A stretch of 64,000 bases of DNA, taken from the NCBI GenBank assembly GCA_021774795.1, contig JAJFIR010000051.1, forward strand, positions 1-64,000. The letters are read 5' to 3'. The stretch comes from Emcibacteraceae bacterium (GTDB lineage: Bacteria > Pseudomonadota > Alphaproteobacteria > Sphingomonadales > Emcibacteraceae). A model generated the notes under the pieces. That model ran no database searches and was not told the DNA's origin. It saw only the letters and a list, made by a program, of their open reading frames with translations. Made by a program: the position numbers and the translations under genes. Positions 45,709 through 56,155 of the stretch are shown here, one piece after another (position 1 is the first letter of the stretch; each line of letters opens with the position of its first letter).

Positions 45709-46800
45709 ATGCAAGACCTCCAGACACTGGAAAAGGAAATCAGCGCGAATATCGAAGCTGCGGTTGATATTGATAGCCTAGAAGATATTCGCATTAGCGA
45801 GCTTGGAAAAAAAGGACGAGTGAGCCTTTTGATGCGTGAACTTGGCACTATGACACCGGAAGAAAAGAAGGCATTCGGACCAAAACTCAATGCGCTTAAA
45901 AACGGCCTGAACAACGCAATCCAAGATAGGAAAAATATTCTGGAAGCAGAAATTCTTAATATTAAGCTCCTGTCCGAGAGCCTCGATATCAGTCTATCCT
46001 CTGCCACTGAAGATGCAGGCAGCATTCATCCAATTTCACAGGTAATGGATGAAGTAACTGAGATTTTTACCGAAATGGGCTTCAGTGTTGCTGAAGGTCC
46101 GGAAATAGAAAACGACTTTTATAATTTCACCGCACTCAATATCCCGGAGGAACACCCTGCGAGGCAGATGCATGATACTTTCTATTTTCCAAAAGACGAA
46201 GAGGGCAATCGAAAAGTATTAAGAACCCACACATCACCCATGCAAATACGCACAATGATGGAAGGCGAACCGCCTTACCGCATTATCGCGCCGGGCCGTA
46301 CTTACCGAAATGATAGCGACGCAACCCATACTCCCATGTTTCATCAGGTCGAGGCACTTGTCATTGATAAAAGCATCCATATGGGCCATTTAAAGTGGTG
46401 TATAGAAGAATTCTCCCGAAAGTTTTTTGAAATCGACGATGTGAAAATCCGCTTTAGGCCGAGTTATTTTCCATTTACCGAACCGTCGGCTGAAGTAGAT
46501 ATTGGATGCTCGTTTAAAAACGGCGAAGTTCTTATTGGTGAAGGCGATGACTGGCTTGAAATAATGGGTTGTGGTATGGTCAACGAAAAAGTTCTTGAAA
46601 ATGTCAACCTTGATCCAAAAGAATATCAAGGTTTTGCGTTCGGCATGGGACTTGACCGTATTTCGATGTTAAAATGGGGCATACCAGATTTACGTGATTT
46701 CTTTGCGGCAGATTTACGTTGGCTGAAACATTATGGCTTCCAGGCACTGGATATTCCTTCCTTAAGTACAAGGTCCTCTACCATTAAAGGGAGTAAATAA
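45709..46800 (+). CDS. pheS: Phenylalanyl-tRNA synthetase alpha subunit
   Basis: PheS (363 aa) is the catalytic subunit of the alpha2-beta2 PheRS. An N-terminal coiled coil (about 1-90) binds tRNA. The class II core has HPISQVMDEVTEIFTEMGF, the ATP-site IIAPGRTYRNDSDATHTPMF and the motif 3 region FGMGLDRISMLKWG. It ends 1 bp before pheT, a standard pheST operon. Confidence 0.97.
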   Translation: MQDLQTLEKEISANIEAAVDIDSLEDIRISELGKKGRVSLLMRELGTMTPEEKKAFGPKLNALKNGLNNAIQDRKNILEAEILNIKLLSESLDISLSSATEDAGSIHPISQVMDEVTEIFTEMGFSVAEGPEIENDFYNFTALNIPEEHPARQMHDTFYFPKDEEGNRKVLRTHTSPMQIRTMMEGEPPYRIIAPGRTYRNDSDATHTPMFHQVEALVIDKSIHMGHLKWCIEEFSRKFFEIDDVKIRFRPSYFPFTEPSAEVDIGCSFKNGEVLIGEGDDWLEIMGCGMVNEKVLENVNLDPKEYQGFAFGMGLDRISMLKWGIPDLRDFFAADLRWLKHYGFQALDIPSLSTRSSTIKGSK

Positions 46801-46801
46801 A

Positions 46802-49192
46802 ATGAAATTTACTTTATCCTGGTTAAAAACTTATCTAGATACAGATGCAGATTTAGGAACGATTTCGCAAACGCTCACTGCAATTGGCCTTGAGGTGGAA
46901 GAAATTATCGATCCAACCGAAGATTTAAAACCATTTGTGATTGCCCGCATTGAAGAAGCGGTTCAACATCCCAATGCGGACAGTCTACGTGTTTGCACTG
47001 TCAATAACGGAACTGAAACCATTCAGGTAGTTTGCGGTGCTCATAATGCAAAAACCGGCCTGGTCGGCGCATTTGCCCCAAGCGGATGTACCATCCCAAC
47101 AAACGGCCTTAAATTAAAATCAACAGAAATCAGAGGCGTAGCTTCCAACGGGATGATGTGTTCGGAACGTGAGCTTGGCCTGGGCGATGATCACGACGGA
47201 ATTATAGAACTCCCTACGGACGCACCAATTGGTGCAAGTTTTGCTGAATATGTCGGTGCAAATGATCCGACAATTGAGATCGCCATCACACCCAACCATC
47301 AAGATGCGCTTGGTGTATATGGCATTGCACGTGATCTTGCTGCTGCGGGTATCGGAACCCTTATCGAGCCTGATACTTCCAGGGTAAAAGGAAATTTTGA
47401 AAGCCCCATTCGGGTTAATATTGAAAGCAAAGACGCCTGTCCTGTTTTCGCCGGGCGCTATATTCGCGGCGTCAAAAATGGACCCAGTCCTCAATGGATG
47501 CAGCGACGCCTGACGTCACTGGGGATGAAGCCAATATCAGCTTTAGTTGATATTACAAACTTTCTGACCCATGATTATGCGCGCCCCCTTCACGTTTTTG
47601 ATGCGGATAACATCACCGGTGACCTTACCGTACGTTTATCAAAAAGTGGTGAAAAGCTGGTTGCTTTGGATGATAAGGAATATACATTCGATGACGAGGT
47701 TTGTGTCATCGCTGATGATACCGGCATCAACTCTATCGGTGGTGTTATGGGTGGTGCGGGGAGCGGTACTTATCAAACAACGACAAACGTATTTTTGGAA
47801 TGCGCGTGGTTCGACCCCATTAGAACGGCAATGACAGGCCGCAAACATGGTATCGAAAGCGACGCTCGGTATCGCTTTGAACGCGGTGTTGACCCCGCAA
47901 CTGTGCTTGACGGCATTGAAATGGCAACTCGCCTCATTATTGAAATGTGTGGCGGAGAACCCAGTGAAGTGGTACTGGCAGGCGATGTCCCAAACATCAG
48001 TAAAGTAATAACAATACGGCCGGAACGCGTACGCGAACTGGGCGGTGTAGAAATTGATAAAAAAGAAATAATTATTATATTGGAACGCCTCGGCTTCACG
48101 GTTGTTGATAACGGAAAAACATTGGACGTTACCTCGCCTTCCTGGCGCTGTGACGTTGATAGAGAACCCGACCTTGTTGAAGAAGTTCTTCGCATTCACG
48201 GTTATGATAAAATTATAGTTGAGCCTCTACCTGTTTCCAGCCGTGATATCGTAACAGGATTGAGCCCCATGCAAAGACGGATGCGTATGGCCAAAAGGTC
48301 GGCTGCGGCAAATGGCCTGCGTGAAGTGGTAACATGGTCGTTCATCGCGAGCGAGCATGCTAAACTGTTTGGTGATTTATCGCCAAGTCTGATACTTGAT
48401 AACCCGGTCAGTGCCGAACTTGACGCCATGAGACCGAATTTATTACCAAACCTGATTACCGCCGCCGGACGCAATGGTGACCGTGGGTTTAAGAATGTAG
48501 CACTTTTTGAAGCTGGCAACCAATTCGCAAATGATACGCCAGAAGGGCAATCATATGTAGTTGCCGGCATTCGTCGTGGTCAAAACCATGATAGGCATTG
48601 GCAAAAAAACTCAAAAGATGTTGATTTTTTTGATGCAAAATCGGATGCCTCAGCTATTTTAACATCACTTAATGTCAATGTTTCCGGTGCACAAGTTGTT
48701 GCCGAAGCACCGTCATGGTACCATCCGGGGCGCAGCGGAGTACTCAGGCTGGGACCAAAGAATATTATGGCATTTTTCGGTGAAATTCACCCACTCGTCC
48801 TTAAAAAGCTGGATGTTAAAGGCCCGATTGTCGGGTTTGAAATATTGCTCGGTAATATACCACTTCCGAGGTCAAAATCCGGCAATAGTCGAGGGCCCTT
48901 AAAAGCCTCAGATTTTCAATCAGTGGAGCGTGATTTCGCTTTTGTTGTTGACGAAAACGTGCTGGCAGAAAACATCGTCAAAGCGGTGAATAGTGTTGAT
49001 AAAAACCTTATCGACAAAATCTGTATTTTTGATATCTACAAGGGTACTGGCATGGCTGATAATAAAAAATCTGTCGCTATCAATGTTAAGCTACAGCCCA
49101 ATGACAGGACAATGACCGATGAAGAAATTGACACATTTAGCACTAAAGTTATTGATATTGTTGCAAAAAAAACCGGCGGTATATTAAGATAA
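46802..49192 (+). CDS. pheT: Phenylalanyl-tRNA synthetase beta subunit
   Basis: PheT (796 aa) carries editing and tRNA-recognition modules. An N-terminal OB-fold EMAP-like domain (about 39-150) contains HPNADSLRVCTVN. B3/B4 editing, B5 (about 400-470) and a core-like domain follow. The C-terminal anticodon-binding FDX-ACB domain includes SVERDFAFVVDENV. The length is typical of the bacterial family. The ATG overlaps no upstream coding but follows pheS by 1 bp. Confidence 0.97.
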   Translation: MKFTLSWLKTYLDTDADLGTISQTLTAIGLEVEEIIDPTEDLKPFVIARIEEAVQHPNADSLRVCTVNNGTETIQVVCGAHNAKTGLVGAFAPSGCTIPTNGLKLKSTEIRGVASNGMMCSERELGLGDDHDGIIELPTDAPIGASFAEYVGANDPTIEIAITPNHQDALGVYGIARDLAAAGIGTLIEPDTSRVKGNFESPIRVNIESKDACPVFAGRYIRGVKNGPSPQWMQRRLTSLGMKPISALVDITNFLTHDYARPLHVFDADNITGDLTVRLSKSGEKLVALDDKEYTFDDEVCVIADDTGINSIGGVMGGAGSGTYQTTTNVFLECAWFDPIRTAMTGRKHGIESDARYRFERGVDPATVLDGIEMATRLIIEMCGGEPSEVVLAGDVPNISKVITIRPERVRELGGVEIDKKEIIIILERLGFTVVDNGKTLDVTSPSWRCDVDREPDLVEEVLRIHGYDKIIVEPLPVSSRDIVTGLSPMQRRMRMAKRSAAANGLREVVTWSFIASEHAKLFGDLSPSLILDNPVSAELDAMRPNLLPNLITAAGRNGDRGFKNVALFEAGNQFANDTPEGQSYVVAGIRRGQNHDRHWQKNSKDVDFFDAKSDASAILTSLNVNVSGAQVVAEAPSWYHPGRSGVLRLGPKNIMAFFGEIHPLVLKKLDVKGPIVGFEILLGNIPLPRSKSGNSRGPLKASDFQSVERDFAFVVDENVLAENIVKAVNSVDKNLIDKICIFDIYKGTGMADNKKSVAINVKLQPNDRTMTDEEIDTFSTKVIDIVAKKTGGILR

Positions 49193-49289
49193 GTTAAAAC
49201 CTACCCGATTATGAAATATTAACCATATTTAAAGAACACCTAATTATAATGTTCCTCTATGTCTAACATATAGGGGACCGACTGTAATT

Positions 49290-50267
49290 ATGGCTAGTAG
49301 TGAAAGTACCGTTAAAGTATCTGTAAAATGGCGCCTGAAGGCTTGGTGGGAAGGGTATGACCTTGACGACGTCAGAGCAAGATTAGATCAAGGCACCGAA
49401 GAAACCCAACCAGCCGACGAAACGCCCATCCCCCCTCTACCACCGGAAACAGTTGAAGGAGACGCGCCCGAGGCTATGGTGTGGGATGATCAACGTCTGG
49501 CGACAACACAACTGATATGGGGCGAAGGCTATTGCGGCCCGGGTGGTCCCGAATATGTTACTAGTATGTCAAAACTATTAGGAATGTCTTCCAAAATGAG
49601 TGTTGCGGTTATTGGCGCCGGACTTGGCGGGCCTTCGCGGGTTTTAGCAGACGAATTCGGTGCCTGGATAACAGGATATGAGGAATCCGAACAACTGGCA
49701 ACCAAGGGCATGGGACTTTCCAAGAAGGCGGGACTTGAAGGCAAAGCACCCATTCAACATTACGATCCAAGTAGCGACGCGCCATTTGAGCGAACATTTG
49801 ACCGGGCATATTCTAAAGAAGCCCTTTATACTGTAGAAGATAAGCCAAAGTTACTTAAAAATATCTACGATCAATTAAAAGAAAGTGGGTTGTTTCTCAT
49901 TAATGACTATACATTGAGCAATGTTGATGCTCTTGCTAATAAAGATGTGCAAAAATGGCTACGTCAGGAACCGTTTCAGCCGTATCCAATTCCCAATGAT
50001 ACTATGGAAAATTTACTAACAGATTGTGGATATGTGCTGCGCGTCAACGAAGATATCACAGACGCCTATATCGAAATGATTGCAAAAAGTTGGGCTGGTG
50101 TTGCGGAAGTTATCGAAGCACTTACCAAACATGAAGAAGATCAGTCTGAAACTATCCAGCGTCTCATAAAAGAAGCTGAATTCTGGATGTTGAGGTCAAA
50201 AATAATGCAAGAAGGGCTTGTTCGAGCATGGCGTTTTCTTGCTTATAAGCCGGCTGAAGTAAAATAA
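49290..50267 (+). CDS. Class I SAM-dependent methyltransferase
   Basis: This 325-aa cytoplasmic protein has a Pro/Glu-rich segment near 40-60. Its Rossmann fold has motif I VAVIGAGLGGPSR (near residue 110), then an acidic ESE at the end of strand 2 and FDRAYSKEALYTVEDKPK at post-motif. It resembles the phosphoethanolamine/UbiE-like group of methyltransferases. The acceptor is unknown. It lies between pheT and lepA on the same strand with gaps of 97 and 94 bp, so linkage to translation is only positional. Confidence 0.85.
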   Translation: MASSESTVKVSVKWRLKAWWEGYDLDDVRARLDQGTEETQPADETPIPPLPPETVEGDAPEAMVWDDQRLATTQLIWGEGYCGPGGPEYVTSMSKLLGMSSKMSVAVIGAGLGGPSRVLADEFGAWITGYEESEQLATKGMGLSKKAGLEGKAPIQHYDPSSDAPFERTFDRAYSKEALYTVEDKPKLLKNIYDQLKESGLFLINDYTLSNVDALANKDVQKWLRQEPFQPYPIPNDTMENLLTDCGYVLRVNEDITDAYIEMIAKSWAGVAEVIEALTKHEEDQSETIQRLIKEAEFWMLRSKIMQEGLVRAWRFLAYKPAEVK

Positions 50268-50361
50268 ATTCTTCGTGCATAAATTATTACATATCATTGC
50301 TTGAAAAATAATCAATACATATGCTTGTATGTTTGGGGTAACTAGTGATAAAAGCCCCTTC

Positions 50362-52167
50362 ATGACAGACTTGGCGCATATCAGAAATTTTTCTATCGTT
50401 GCTCATATTGATCACGGGAAATCCACGCTCGCTGACCGTATGATACAATTTTGCGGCGGCCTAAGTGATCGGGATATGAAAGAACAAGTGCTGGACAATA
50501 TGGATATCGAACGCGAGCGCGGGATTACCATAAAAGCACAAACCGTTCGCCTTAAATATACGGCTAAGAACGGTGAAAACTATATTTTAAATCTAATGGA
50601 TACACCTGGACATGTTGATTTTGCCTACGAAGTCAGCCGCTGCCTCTATGCCTGCGAAGGCTCCATACTGGTTGTCGATGCCAGTCAAGGTGTTGAAGCA
50701 CAAACGCTGGCAAATGTTTATCAAGCCATTGATAATAATCATGAGATCGTACCGGTGCTTAATAAGATAGACTTACCCGCCGCCGAGCCAGAACAAGTCC
50801 GTGCACAAATCGAAGATGTGATAGGCATTGATGCATCTGGCGCGATTAGCGTTTCAGCCAAAACAGGTGTCGGTATAGAAGATTTATTGGAAAGCCTTGT
50901 TGAAATTCTACCCCCACCTACAGGCGATGAAGAAGCACCCCTTAAAGCATTACTGGTCGATAGCTGGTATGATACTTATCTTGGCGTTATGGTTTTGGTG
51001 CGGGTTATCGACGGCACGCTTAAAAAAGGCATGCGCGTCAAAATGATGGCAGCAGATACGGAGCATCTCGTTGATAGAGTAGGCGTGTTTGAGCCCAATG
51101 AGAACCTTGTCGATGAACTTGGCCCGGGCGAGATCGGCTTCTTTACGGCATCTATCAAAGAGGTATCACAAACCCATGTTGGTGATACAGTTACTGAATT
51201 TAAGAATGAAACAGCCGAAATGCTACCGGGGTTTAAGCCGGTTCAAAGTGTCGTGTTTTGCGGATTGTTTCCTGCCGACGCGGCTGATTTCGAAGTTTTA
51301 CGCGAAAGCATGCATAAATTAAGGCTTAATGACGCTAGCTTTGAATTTGAGACGGAAACATCGACGGCACTCGGATATGGTTTTCGATGTGGCTTTTTAG
51401 GAATGCTGCATCTTGAAATAATTCAAGAGCGTCTTATCCGTGAATTTGATTTGGATATTATAACAACATCACCCAGTGTGATTTATAAAATCCATCACAA
51501 CAAAGGCCACGTTCAAGAAATTCACAACCCCGCCGATATGCCCGACGCCGTTTATATTGACCATATGGAAGAGCCCTGGATTAAAGCCACTATACTGGTA
51601 CCCGATGATTATTTAGGAGCCGTTCTCACCCTTTGTCAGGAGAAACGAGGCGAACAGATTGATTTAACTTATGCCGGCAATAGAGCAATGGTGGTCTATA
51701 AACTACCTCTTAACGAAGTAGTATATGATTTTTATGATAAACTTAAATCCATCAGTCGTGGTTATGCCAGCTTTGATTATCAAATGGACGGATACCGAGA
51801 AGGTGATCTTGTTAAGTTATCCATCCTTGTGAATAACGAGCCTGTAGACGCCCTCAGCATGATGGTCCACCGCGGACAAGCGGAATATAGGGGGCGTGCG
51901 CTGTGTGAACGTCTTAAAGGTCTTATTCCCCGTGCTTTATTTAAAATCCCAATCCAAGCTGCCATTGGCGGTAAAGTTATTGCCAGAGAAACTATTAGTG
52001 CCATGCGCAAAGATGTAACCGCGAAATGTTACGGTGGTGATATCAGCCGCAAACGTAAACTTCTCGAGAAGCAGAAAAAAGGCAAGAAGAAAATGCGTCT
52101 TTACGGTAATGTTGAAATCCCGCACGAAGCTTTCATCGCCGCTTTAAAAATGGGCGATGATAAGTAG
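50362..52167 (+). CDS. lepA: Elongation factor 4 (LepA)
   Basis: LepA (601 aa) is a translational GTPase that can back-translocate ribosomes. The G domain has G1 [13 protein letters not shown]2/G3 regions ([20 protein letters not shown]) and G4 NKID. The EF-G-like domains follow, and the LepA-specific C-terminal domain ends in [16 protein letters not shown]. The frame is open to an ATG at 50329. I prefer 50362, which gives the usual [10 protein letters not shown] start. Neither start has a clear ribosome site. Confidence 0.95.
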   Translation: MTDLAHIRNFSIVAHIDHGKSTLADRMIQFCGGLSDRDMKEQVLDNMDIERERGITIKAQTVRLKYTAKNGENYILNLMDTPGHVDFAYEVSRCLYACEGSILVVDASQGVEAQTLANVYQAIDNNHEIVPVLNKIDLPAAEPEQVRAQIEDVIGIDASGAISVSAKTGVGIEDLLESLVEILPPPTGDEEAPLKALLVDSWYDTYLGVMVLVRVIDGTLKKGMRVKMMAADTEHLVDRVGVFEPNENLVDELGPGEIGFFTASIKEVSQTHVGDTVTEFKNETAEMLPGFKPVQSVVFCGLFPADAADFEVLRESMHKLRLNDASFEFETETSTALGYGFRCGFLGMLHLEIIQERLIREFDLDIITTSPSVIYKIHHNKGHVQEIHNPADMPDAVYIDHMEEPWIKATILVPDDYLGAVLTLCQEKRGEQIDLTYAGNRAMVVYKLPLNEVVYDFYDKLKSISRGYASFDYQMDGYREGDLVKLSILVNNEPVDALSMMVHRGQAEYRGRALCERLKGLIPRALFKIPIQAAIGGKVIARETISAMRKDVTAKCYGGDISRKRKLLEKQKKGKKKMRLYGNVEIPHEAFIAALKMGDDK

Positions 52168-52182
52168 TTATATCTAGCACAA

Positions 52183-52213
52183 AAAAACCCGATTGAAGAT
52201 ATCAACCGGGTTA
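52183..52213 (-). terminator. Terminator between lepA and rpmF, oriented for rpmF
   Basis: AACCCGAT (52188-52195) and ACCGGGTT form the stem. On the minus strand it is followed by a seven-T run, so it best terminates rpmF, but it may also stop lepA transcripts. Confidence 0.8.
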
Positions 52214-52235
52214 GATTAACAGGTTTTAATACCGA

Positions 52236-52421
52236 TTAAAAACTATCGTTTGGCTCAAGGATCTGACGTCCACGGTACTTACCAGTGCTAAGGTCAATAT
52301 GATGGCGACGACGAAGTTCACCGCTTTCCTGATCTTCCACATATGTATCCACACTAAGACTGTCATGGGCCCGACGATTACCACGACGATGTGGTGATAC
52401 TTTTCTTTTTGGAACTGCCAT
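52236..52421 (-). CDS. rpmF: 50S ribosomal protein L32
   Basis: This 61-residue protein begins [20 protein letters not shown] and carries [18 protein letters not shown]. This is the alphaproteobacterial L32 type, without the zinc-binding cysteines of some homologues. Neither plsX nor fabH follows; they are usual downstream partners in many bacteria. A terminator lies just past the stop. Confidence 0.97.
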   Translation of the reverse strand: MAVPKRKVSPHRRGNRRAHDSLSVDTYVEDQESGELRRRHHIDLSTGKYRGRQILEPNDSF

Positions 52422-52559
52422 ATTCTTATCCTAATTTCTATAAAGACCGCTATTGTTGGATCTTGAATCTCAAAAACAGTGTGTTATCGTTAAACTTGAC
52501 CATAATGTCAAGTGTTTCTTGGCTGAAATGACTTTAATTGCATAGAAATAATGCCGTCT

Positions 52560-52865
52560 TTAATATAATCGATTTCGTGACATGATAATCAGGGCTAATC
52601 CGAGAAACAAAAAAATAAGTGCCGCCGGAATATTTAAAAGCGGCGTTAATATATCCTGCCAAAATCCCGACAAGTAACTCTTCTCCATTTTTTCACTAAG
52701 CTGCCCTATTTGATCAGAACTGAATAGTTCGAATATTTCCGGGACGGTAATCCAACTAGATGCTCTGCCTTCCAAAATTCTAAGGCCTTCGGCACCTAAA
52801 ACCATAATCATCAGGCCCATAAAAATATACCCACATATTCTGCCAATGATCATAAAGCACTCCAT
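52560..52865 (-). CDS. Small two-helix membrane protein of unknown function
   Basis: This 101-aa protein has an N-terminal hydrophobic helix (about 5-27, GRICGYIFMGLMIMVLGAEG), an amphipathic middle with WITVPEIFELFSSDQIGQ, and a second helix (about 75-95). The loop faces one side, likely the periplasm. No family was recognised. It stands alone between rpmF and tRNA-Ser. Confidence 0.6.
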   Translation of the reverse strand: MECFMIIGRICGYIFMGLMIMVLGAEGLRILEGRASSWITVPEIFELFSSDQIGQLSEKMEKSYLSGFWQDILTPLLNIPAALIFLFLGLALIIMSRNRLY

Positions 52866-52960
52866 ACTGGTTCTATTTAAGTTAACGCGACTTCATGGCT
52901 ATTAATAGGCAGAAAATTTAAAAAGCGGCATAATTTTGATCAAGAGTGCCATTTCTCTAC

Positions 52961-52988
52961 TTGCGTCGGTGACAAAGAAGGCTATATT
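52961..52988 (+). promoter_or_regulatory. Promoter for tRNA-Ser
   Basis: TTGCGT at 52961-52966 and TATATT at 52983-52988 are 16 bp apart, placing transcription start a few bases before 53000, about 15 bp ahead of the tRNA. Confidence 0.55.
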
Positions 52989-53010
52989 GCGCCTGCTAGA
53001 TCATCAATCA

Positions 53011-53098
53011 GGAGAGGTGGCCGAGTGGTTTAAGGCGCACGCTTGGAAAGCGTGTAAAGCGCAAGCTTTCGAGGGTTCGAATCCCTTCCTCTCCGCCA
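53011..53098 (+). tRNA. tRNA-Ser(GGA)
   Basis: A type II tRNA with a 7-bp acceptor stem GGAGAGG/CCTCTCC, anticodon stem CACGC/GCGTG, loop TTGGAAA (anticodon GGA), a long variable arm, T-loop TTCGAAT and encoded CCA at 53096-53098. It reads UCC/UCU serine codons. Confidence 0.97.
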
Positions 53099-53217
53099 TT
53101 TTTGAAGGCAGCCTCTTATCATATAACAATTTCATTCCATCAATTTTAGTTTAGAGTAAAGTGTTGCGTTGACCGGTTGAGATCACCATCATAAGCAATT
53201 ATTTTTATTTATTAACT

Positions 53218-53958
53218 TTATTCATTGACTACGGGAATAGAATTATCAATCACTTTTATGCGTTGATACAAATAACCTATTCCAATAAGTGCAGTGCCCA
53301 GTCCCATGAAGGATAAGGCACGGGCGAGACCTTCCAATGTGCTCATATCAATTATAAATACTTTAAGGACGACGATGGCAAGCATACCTAGGCCGGCCAT
53401 TCTTATTTTGTCTATTCTCACGTAAAGTCCGAGTGTTAAAATAACAACTGCATAAAGCAACCAGAATAAGGAGTACATATACCCTTCCCAATCGGAAATT
53501 GGATCACTATATCCGCCGTTCGGATAATAAGCATGATGAATTTCCACTGAAATCCAGAACCAAAAAACAACGAAAGCAAAAATTCCATATATCTTTAAAC
53601 TTCTTTTTCGCCCGGCGCAGTACGCCATATAAGCTTTCGCAGCGTAAAGACATGCTGGGATTAAGAACTGTAAAAATTGTAGGTTGAAAATTATCAGCGG
53701 CCCGATATCAACCTTTTGAAAAAATACATTACTGGCAAACCCGCCGCCAATTAACAATGCGATTAAAGTTATAGCGCTCATCAGGCGCCTTATACCCCTA
53801 ATCAAATTATCATTATTTTTAATTTCCCACCACATAAGAACTGTCGTTGCAATAGACCAATTCAACGTTTGAAGCGCAAATTCCAGATCCGTCGGCTCTG
53901 CGGATAGATTATGTTGCTCGCTGAATAGAACCCTGATTTCCAGTGTAATAAAACTCAT
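53218..53958 (-). CDS. DUF2339 membrane protein, 3' segment (frameshifted from 53909-55948)
   Basis: This 246-aa frame holds the C-terminal part of a DUF2339 protein: several helices and the family's closing motif FIIDMSTLEGLARALSFMGL, followed by GYLYQRI. It is open upstream of its first ATG as far as the 8-G tract at 53975-53982. Deleting one G there joins it to the 5' frame at codon 656, giving a protein of about 909 residues, the normal family length. It is unlikely to be translated independently. Confidence 0.8.
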   Translation of the reverse strand: MSFITLEIRVLFSEQHNLSAEPTDLEFALQTLNWSIATTVLMWWEIKNNDNLIRGIRRLMSAITLIALLIGGGFASNVFFQKVDIGPLIIFNLQFLQFLIPACLYAAKAYMAYCAGRKRSLKIYGIFAFVVFWFWISVEIHHAYYPNGGYSDPISDWEGYMYSLFWLLYAVVILTLGLYVRIDKIRMAGLGMLAIVVLKVFIIDMSTLEGLARALSFMGLGTALIGIGYLYQRIKVIDNSIPVVNE

Positions 53959-55948
53959 AAATAATATGATTGATCCCCCCCCGCAACACGCTGATTAGGC
54001 GATCTTTTTCTCTCTTATCGTCAAATATTTTAGCGGCATAAGCAAACAGAACAGCACTTAACCCGTAAGCAACAAACAGCCAATTAAATATTGGCATTGA
54101 TCCAGCACGGTAATCAAATATTGCAGGATTAAGGAATAGTCGTATCAAAACGATCGATGAGATAATAAGTGCCAAGTGCCTTAATCCGTTCACTTGTGTT
54201 TTTTGCCAGATAAATCCAAGCGCGACAATTTCTATAGCGAAAGCAGAACTTAACCATTCATCACGTAGCACCATTGCAAGCGAAAGGGCAACAGCGGTCG
54301 TCGCCCCGGCAGCGTAAGTGGCGATAAGTTCTGTTATCTGCCCTTTTCCATGCTTATGAATATAAGCAACGCCATAAGTAAATAAGACCGCCAATACGAG
54401 CGAAACACTCGCAAAGGCAATGCTTGTGTCAAAATCTTTTATGCGCCAATAGGCTATGATCAATATCGATAATGGTAATAAATTCCCAAAAGACGCCCAG
54501 AGAGATTTTCTAAACAACCCCGGTAGACGAATAAAAATAGCAAGTGCAATAACCGCACCATAAGCAAACGACGCCGTAATAAAAGTTTGTGCTCCCGGCG
54601 GCGCAATTGGCGACCACAGGAACATTCTTCGCTGGGCATCAGATAATAGTGTTTCAATCTCAAATAAGTCAAGGACATGCCAGGTTAGAAACAGAAATAT
54701 AATGCCAAATATAGCGAACAATCCACCAACATCATTCTCCGCTGATTTGTGAACGGCGTATGCCTGACTTATCAGACCAATCGATATAAGAACAAAGCCG
54801 GCCGCGCTATAATGATCAAGCCTAACGATGCTAACCAGTAAAACTATCGATAATAGGGACACCACATCAGACATCAGACTTACATAATGGGTCGGACGTA
54901 ACGCGGCTAGGGTTGGTTTTGACGATCTATCCGGACTAGCCCCACTTAAGAACATCGAATTGAATGCATTTAAAATTAATAAATAAAGAGCGACCGGAAT
55001 GATGTCGCCGATTTTCCAATTTGTAAAAATCCAAAATAACCCCCAAAGCATCGCTAAAAATAATGCTACCCCTACGACATCAACCCACGCCTTTTTACGG
55101 CTGACCCATAAGCTTGGCGCAATGATTAAAAGCAGGTAAGGGAATAAGACCCATGCATTCCCAGATCCCGTGGAAACTAGTGCGGGGACGATTAATCCAG
55201 CTATGATCCCAAGATAGGCGAAAAAACGACCTTGGTATATAGCGAGCACACTAGATGATAATGATAAACCCGCAATCGCTGCAAATGCGACGAGCGCAGG
55301 AATAAACTGATATAACGCGTATGAGGAATAAATTGCGGCGAAAGCGGTGAATAATCCCGCCGCCGAAATAGCACTAGGTACATAGTCCGGATAATCACTT
55401 AGCCATTTTACCTTGGCGCGCCTTTGACGTAAGCCTTCGCCCGCTACTGTCATAACCAACCCGATAATAGTGCCCATGATTACACGAACACCCGGGCTCA
55501 TAAGCCCAGCGTCGATTGAATATTTCACTAGAAAAGCACCCCCGAGCGCAAAAGCGCCACCGCCAACCCAAATCATCCAACGTGATGATAAATCTTTCTC
55601 AACAGTTTTAAAATTGCTGTTCGACGCTAAAGTCGCATGTTGCACAGGTTCCGAGGTCGTTTTTGCGGCTTCCTCTTCCGATCTTGTTTCCCATGGTTTC
55701 AAGATATCAATCCGCGAAAGTTCTTGTTCTTCTGCCGTAACCTCTTTTATTTCGTGCTCTGTCGCTTCACTATTTGTTAATTCAGGTAGCGACACTTCTC
55801 CCCTCATTAGGGCAGCAAAATCTGTTTCCAATTTATTAAATTTATTTATTAACCAATTTTGCTGATCAGTTATTTTTTTAAGTGCTGAGCGTTGAGCATA
55901 AATATAAAACCCAATAACAATAAAGATTATCAGTAGAATGCCACCCAT
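53909..55948 (-). CDS. DUF2339 membrane protein, 5' segment
   Basis: This 679-aa frame has one N-terminal helix, an acidic coiled region (about 25-105), then a WVGGGAFALGGAFLVKYSIDAG segment and some 20 transmembrane helices. The family is uncharacterised; it is a very large polytopic inner-membrane protein. The last 23 residues, after the G-run (codon 656), are out of the family frame and end in GNQGSIQRAT. The gene is therefore frameshifted, truncated or possibly phase-variable. Confidence 0.8.
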   Translation of the reverse strand: MGGILLIIFIVIGFYIYAQRSALKKITDQQNWLINKFNKLETDFAALMRGEVSLPELTNSEATEHEIKEVTAEEQELSRIDILKPWETRSEEEAAKTTSEPVQHATLASNSNFKTVEKDLSSRWMIWVGGGAFALGGAFLVKYSIDAGLMSPGVRVIMGTIIGLVMTVAGEGLRQRRAKVKWLSDYPDYVPSAISAAGLFTAFAAIYSSYALYQFIPALVAFAAIAGLSLSSSVLAIYQGRFFAYLGIIAGLIVPALVSTGSGNAWVLFPYLLLIIAPSLWVSRKKAWVDVVGVALFLAMLWGLFWIFTNWKIGDIIPVALYLLILNAFNSMFLSGASPDRSSKPTLAALRPTHYVSLMSDVVSLLSIVLLVSIVRLDHYSAAGFVLISIGLISQAYAVHKSAENDVGGLFAIFGIIFLFLTWHVLDLFEIETLLSDAQRRMFLWSPIAPPGAQTFITASFAYGAVIALAIFIRLPGLFRKSLWASFGNLLPLSILIIAYWRIKDFDTSIAFASVSLVLAVLFTYGVAYIHKHGKGQITELIATYAAGATTAVALSLAMVLRDEWLSSAFAIEIVALGFIWQKTQVNGLRHLALIISSIVLIRLFLNPAIFDYRAGSMPIFNWLFVAYGLSAVLFAYAAKIFDDKREKDRLISVLRGGINHIIYEFYYTGNQGSIQRAT
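53975..53982 (-). repeat. Homopolymer tract of eight G (minus strand) at the DUF2339 frameshift
   Basis: Eight consecutive C on the plus strand. Seven would restore the DUF2339 reading frame. Such tracts are classic slippage sites and also classic places for sequencing or assembly error. Confidence 0.9.
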
Positions 55949-56090
55949 GTTTATCTCCCCACATCATCAAAATAATTATACTGCATGCTAATATTTCATA
56001 ACACTTGTGGGTTTGGTAGGCAAGCTAACTGCATGAAACATATGTAATTTCGAGGAACGTTAGTATAAGCAAAAGTTATTAGCTGCGCGC

Positions 56091-56155
56091 TTTCGGTCGG
56101 ATGATCATGACATGTTTAGACGTTGTGTTCGGCGGCGATGCCTTTTCCAGTGGCC
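56091..56155 (-). pseudogene. Relic of the lpdA 3' end
   Basis: Plus-strand 56091-56155 aligns without gaps to 63912-63976 inside the real lpdA, with 54 of 65 identical bases by hand count. Read on the minus strand it gives LEKGIAAEHNV, an in-frame stop, then TCHDHPTES, against [22 protein letters not shown] in lpdA. It is therefore a decayed copy, not a functional gene. It lies 7.8 kb from the intact 3' end, in the same orientation. Confidence 0.8.

Noticed and set aside
47639-48199. 186-codon ORF antisense to pheT
   Set aside because: Lies entirely inside pheT, lacks family resemblance and is explained by codon bias of the real gene.
52936-53154. ORF covering the tRNA-Ser gene
   Set aside because: The sequence is fully explained by the tRNA and its promoter.
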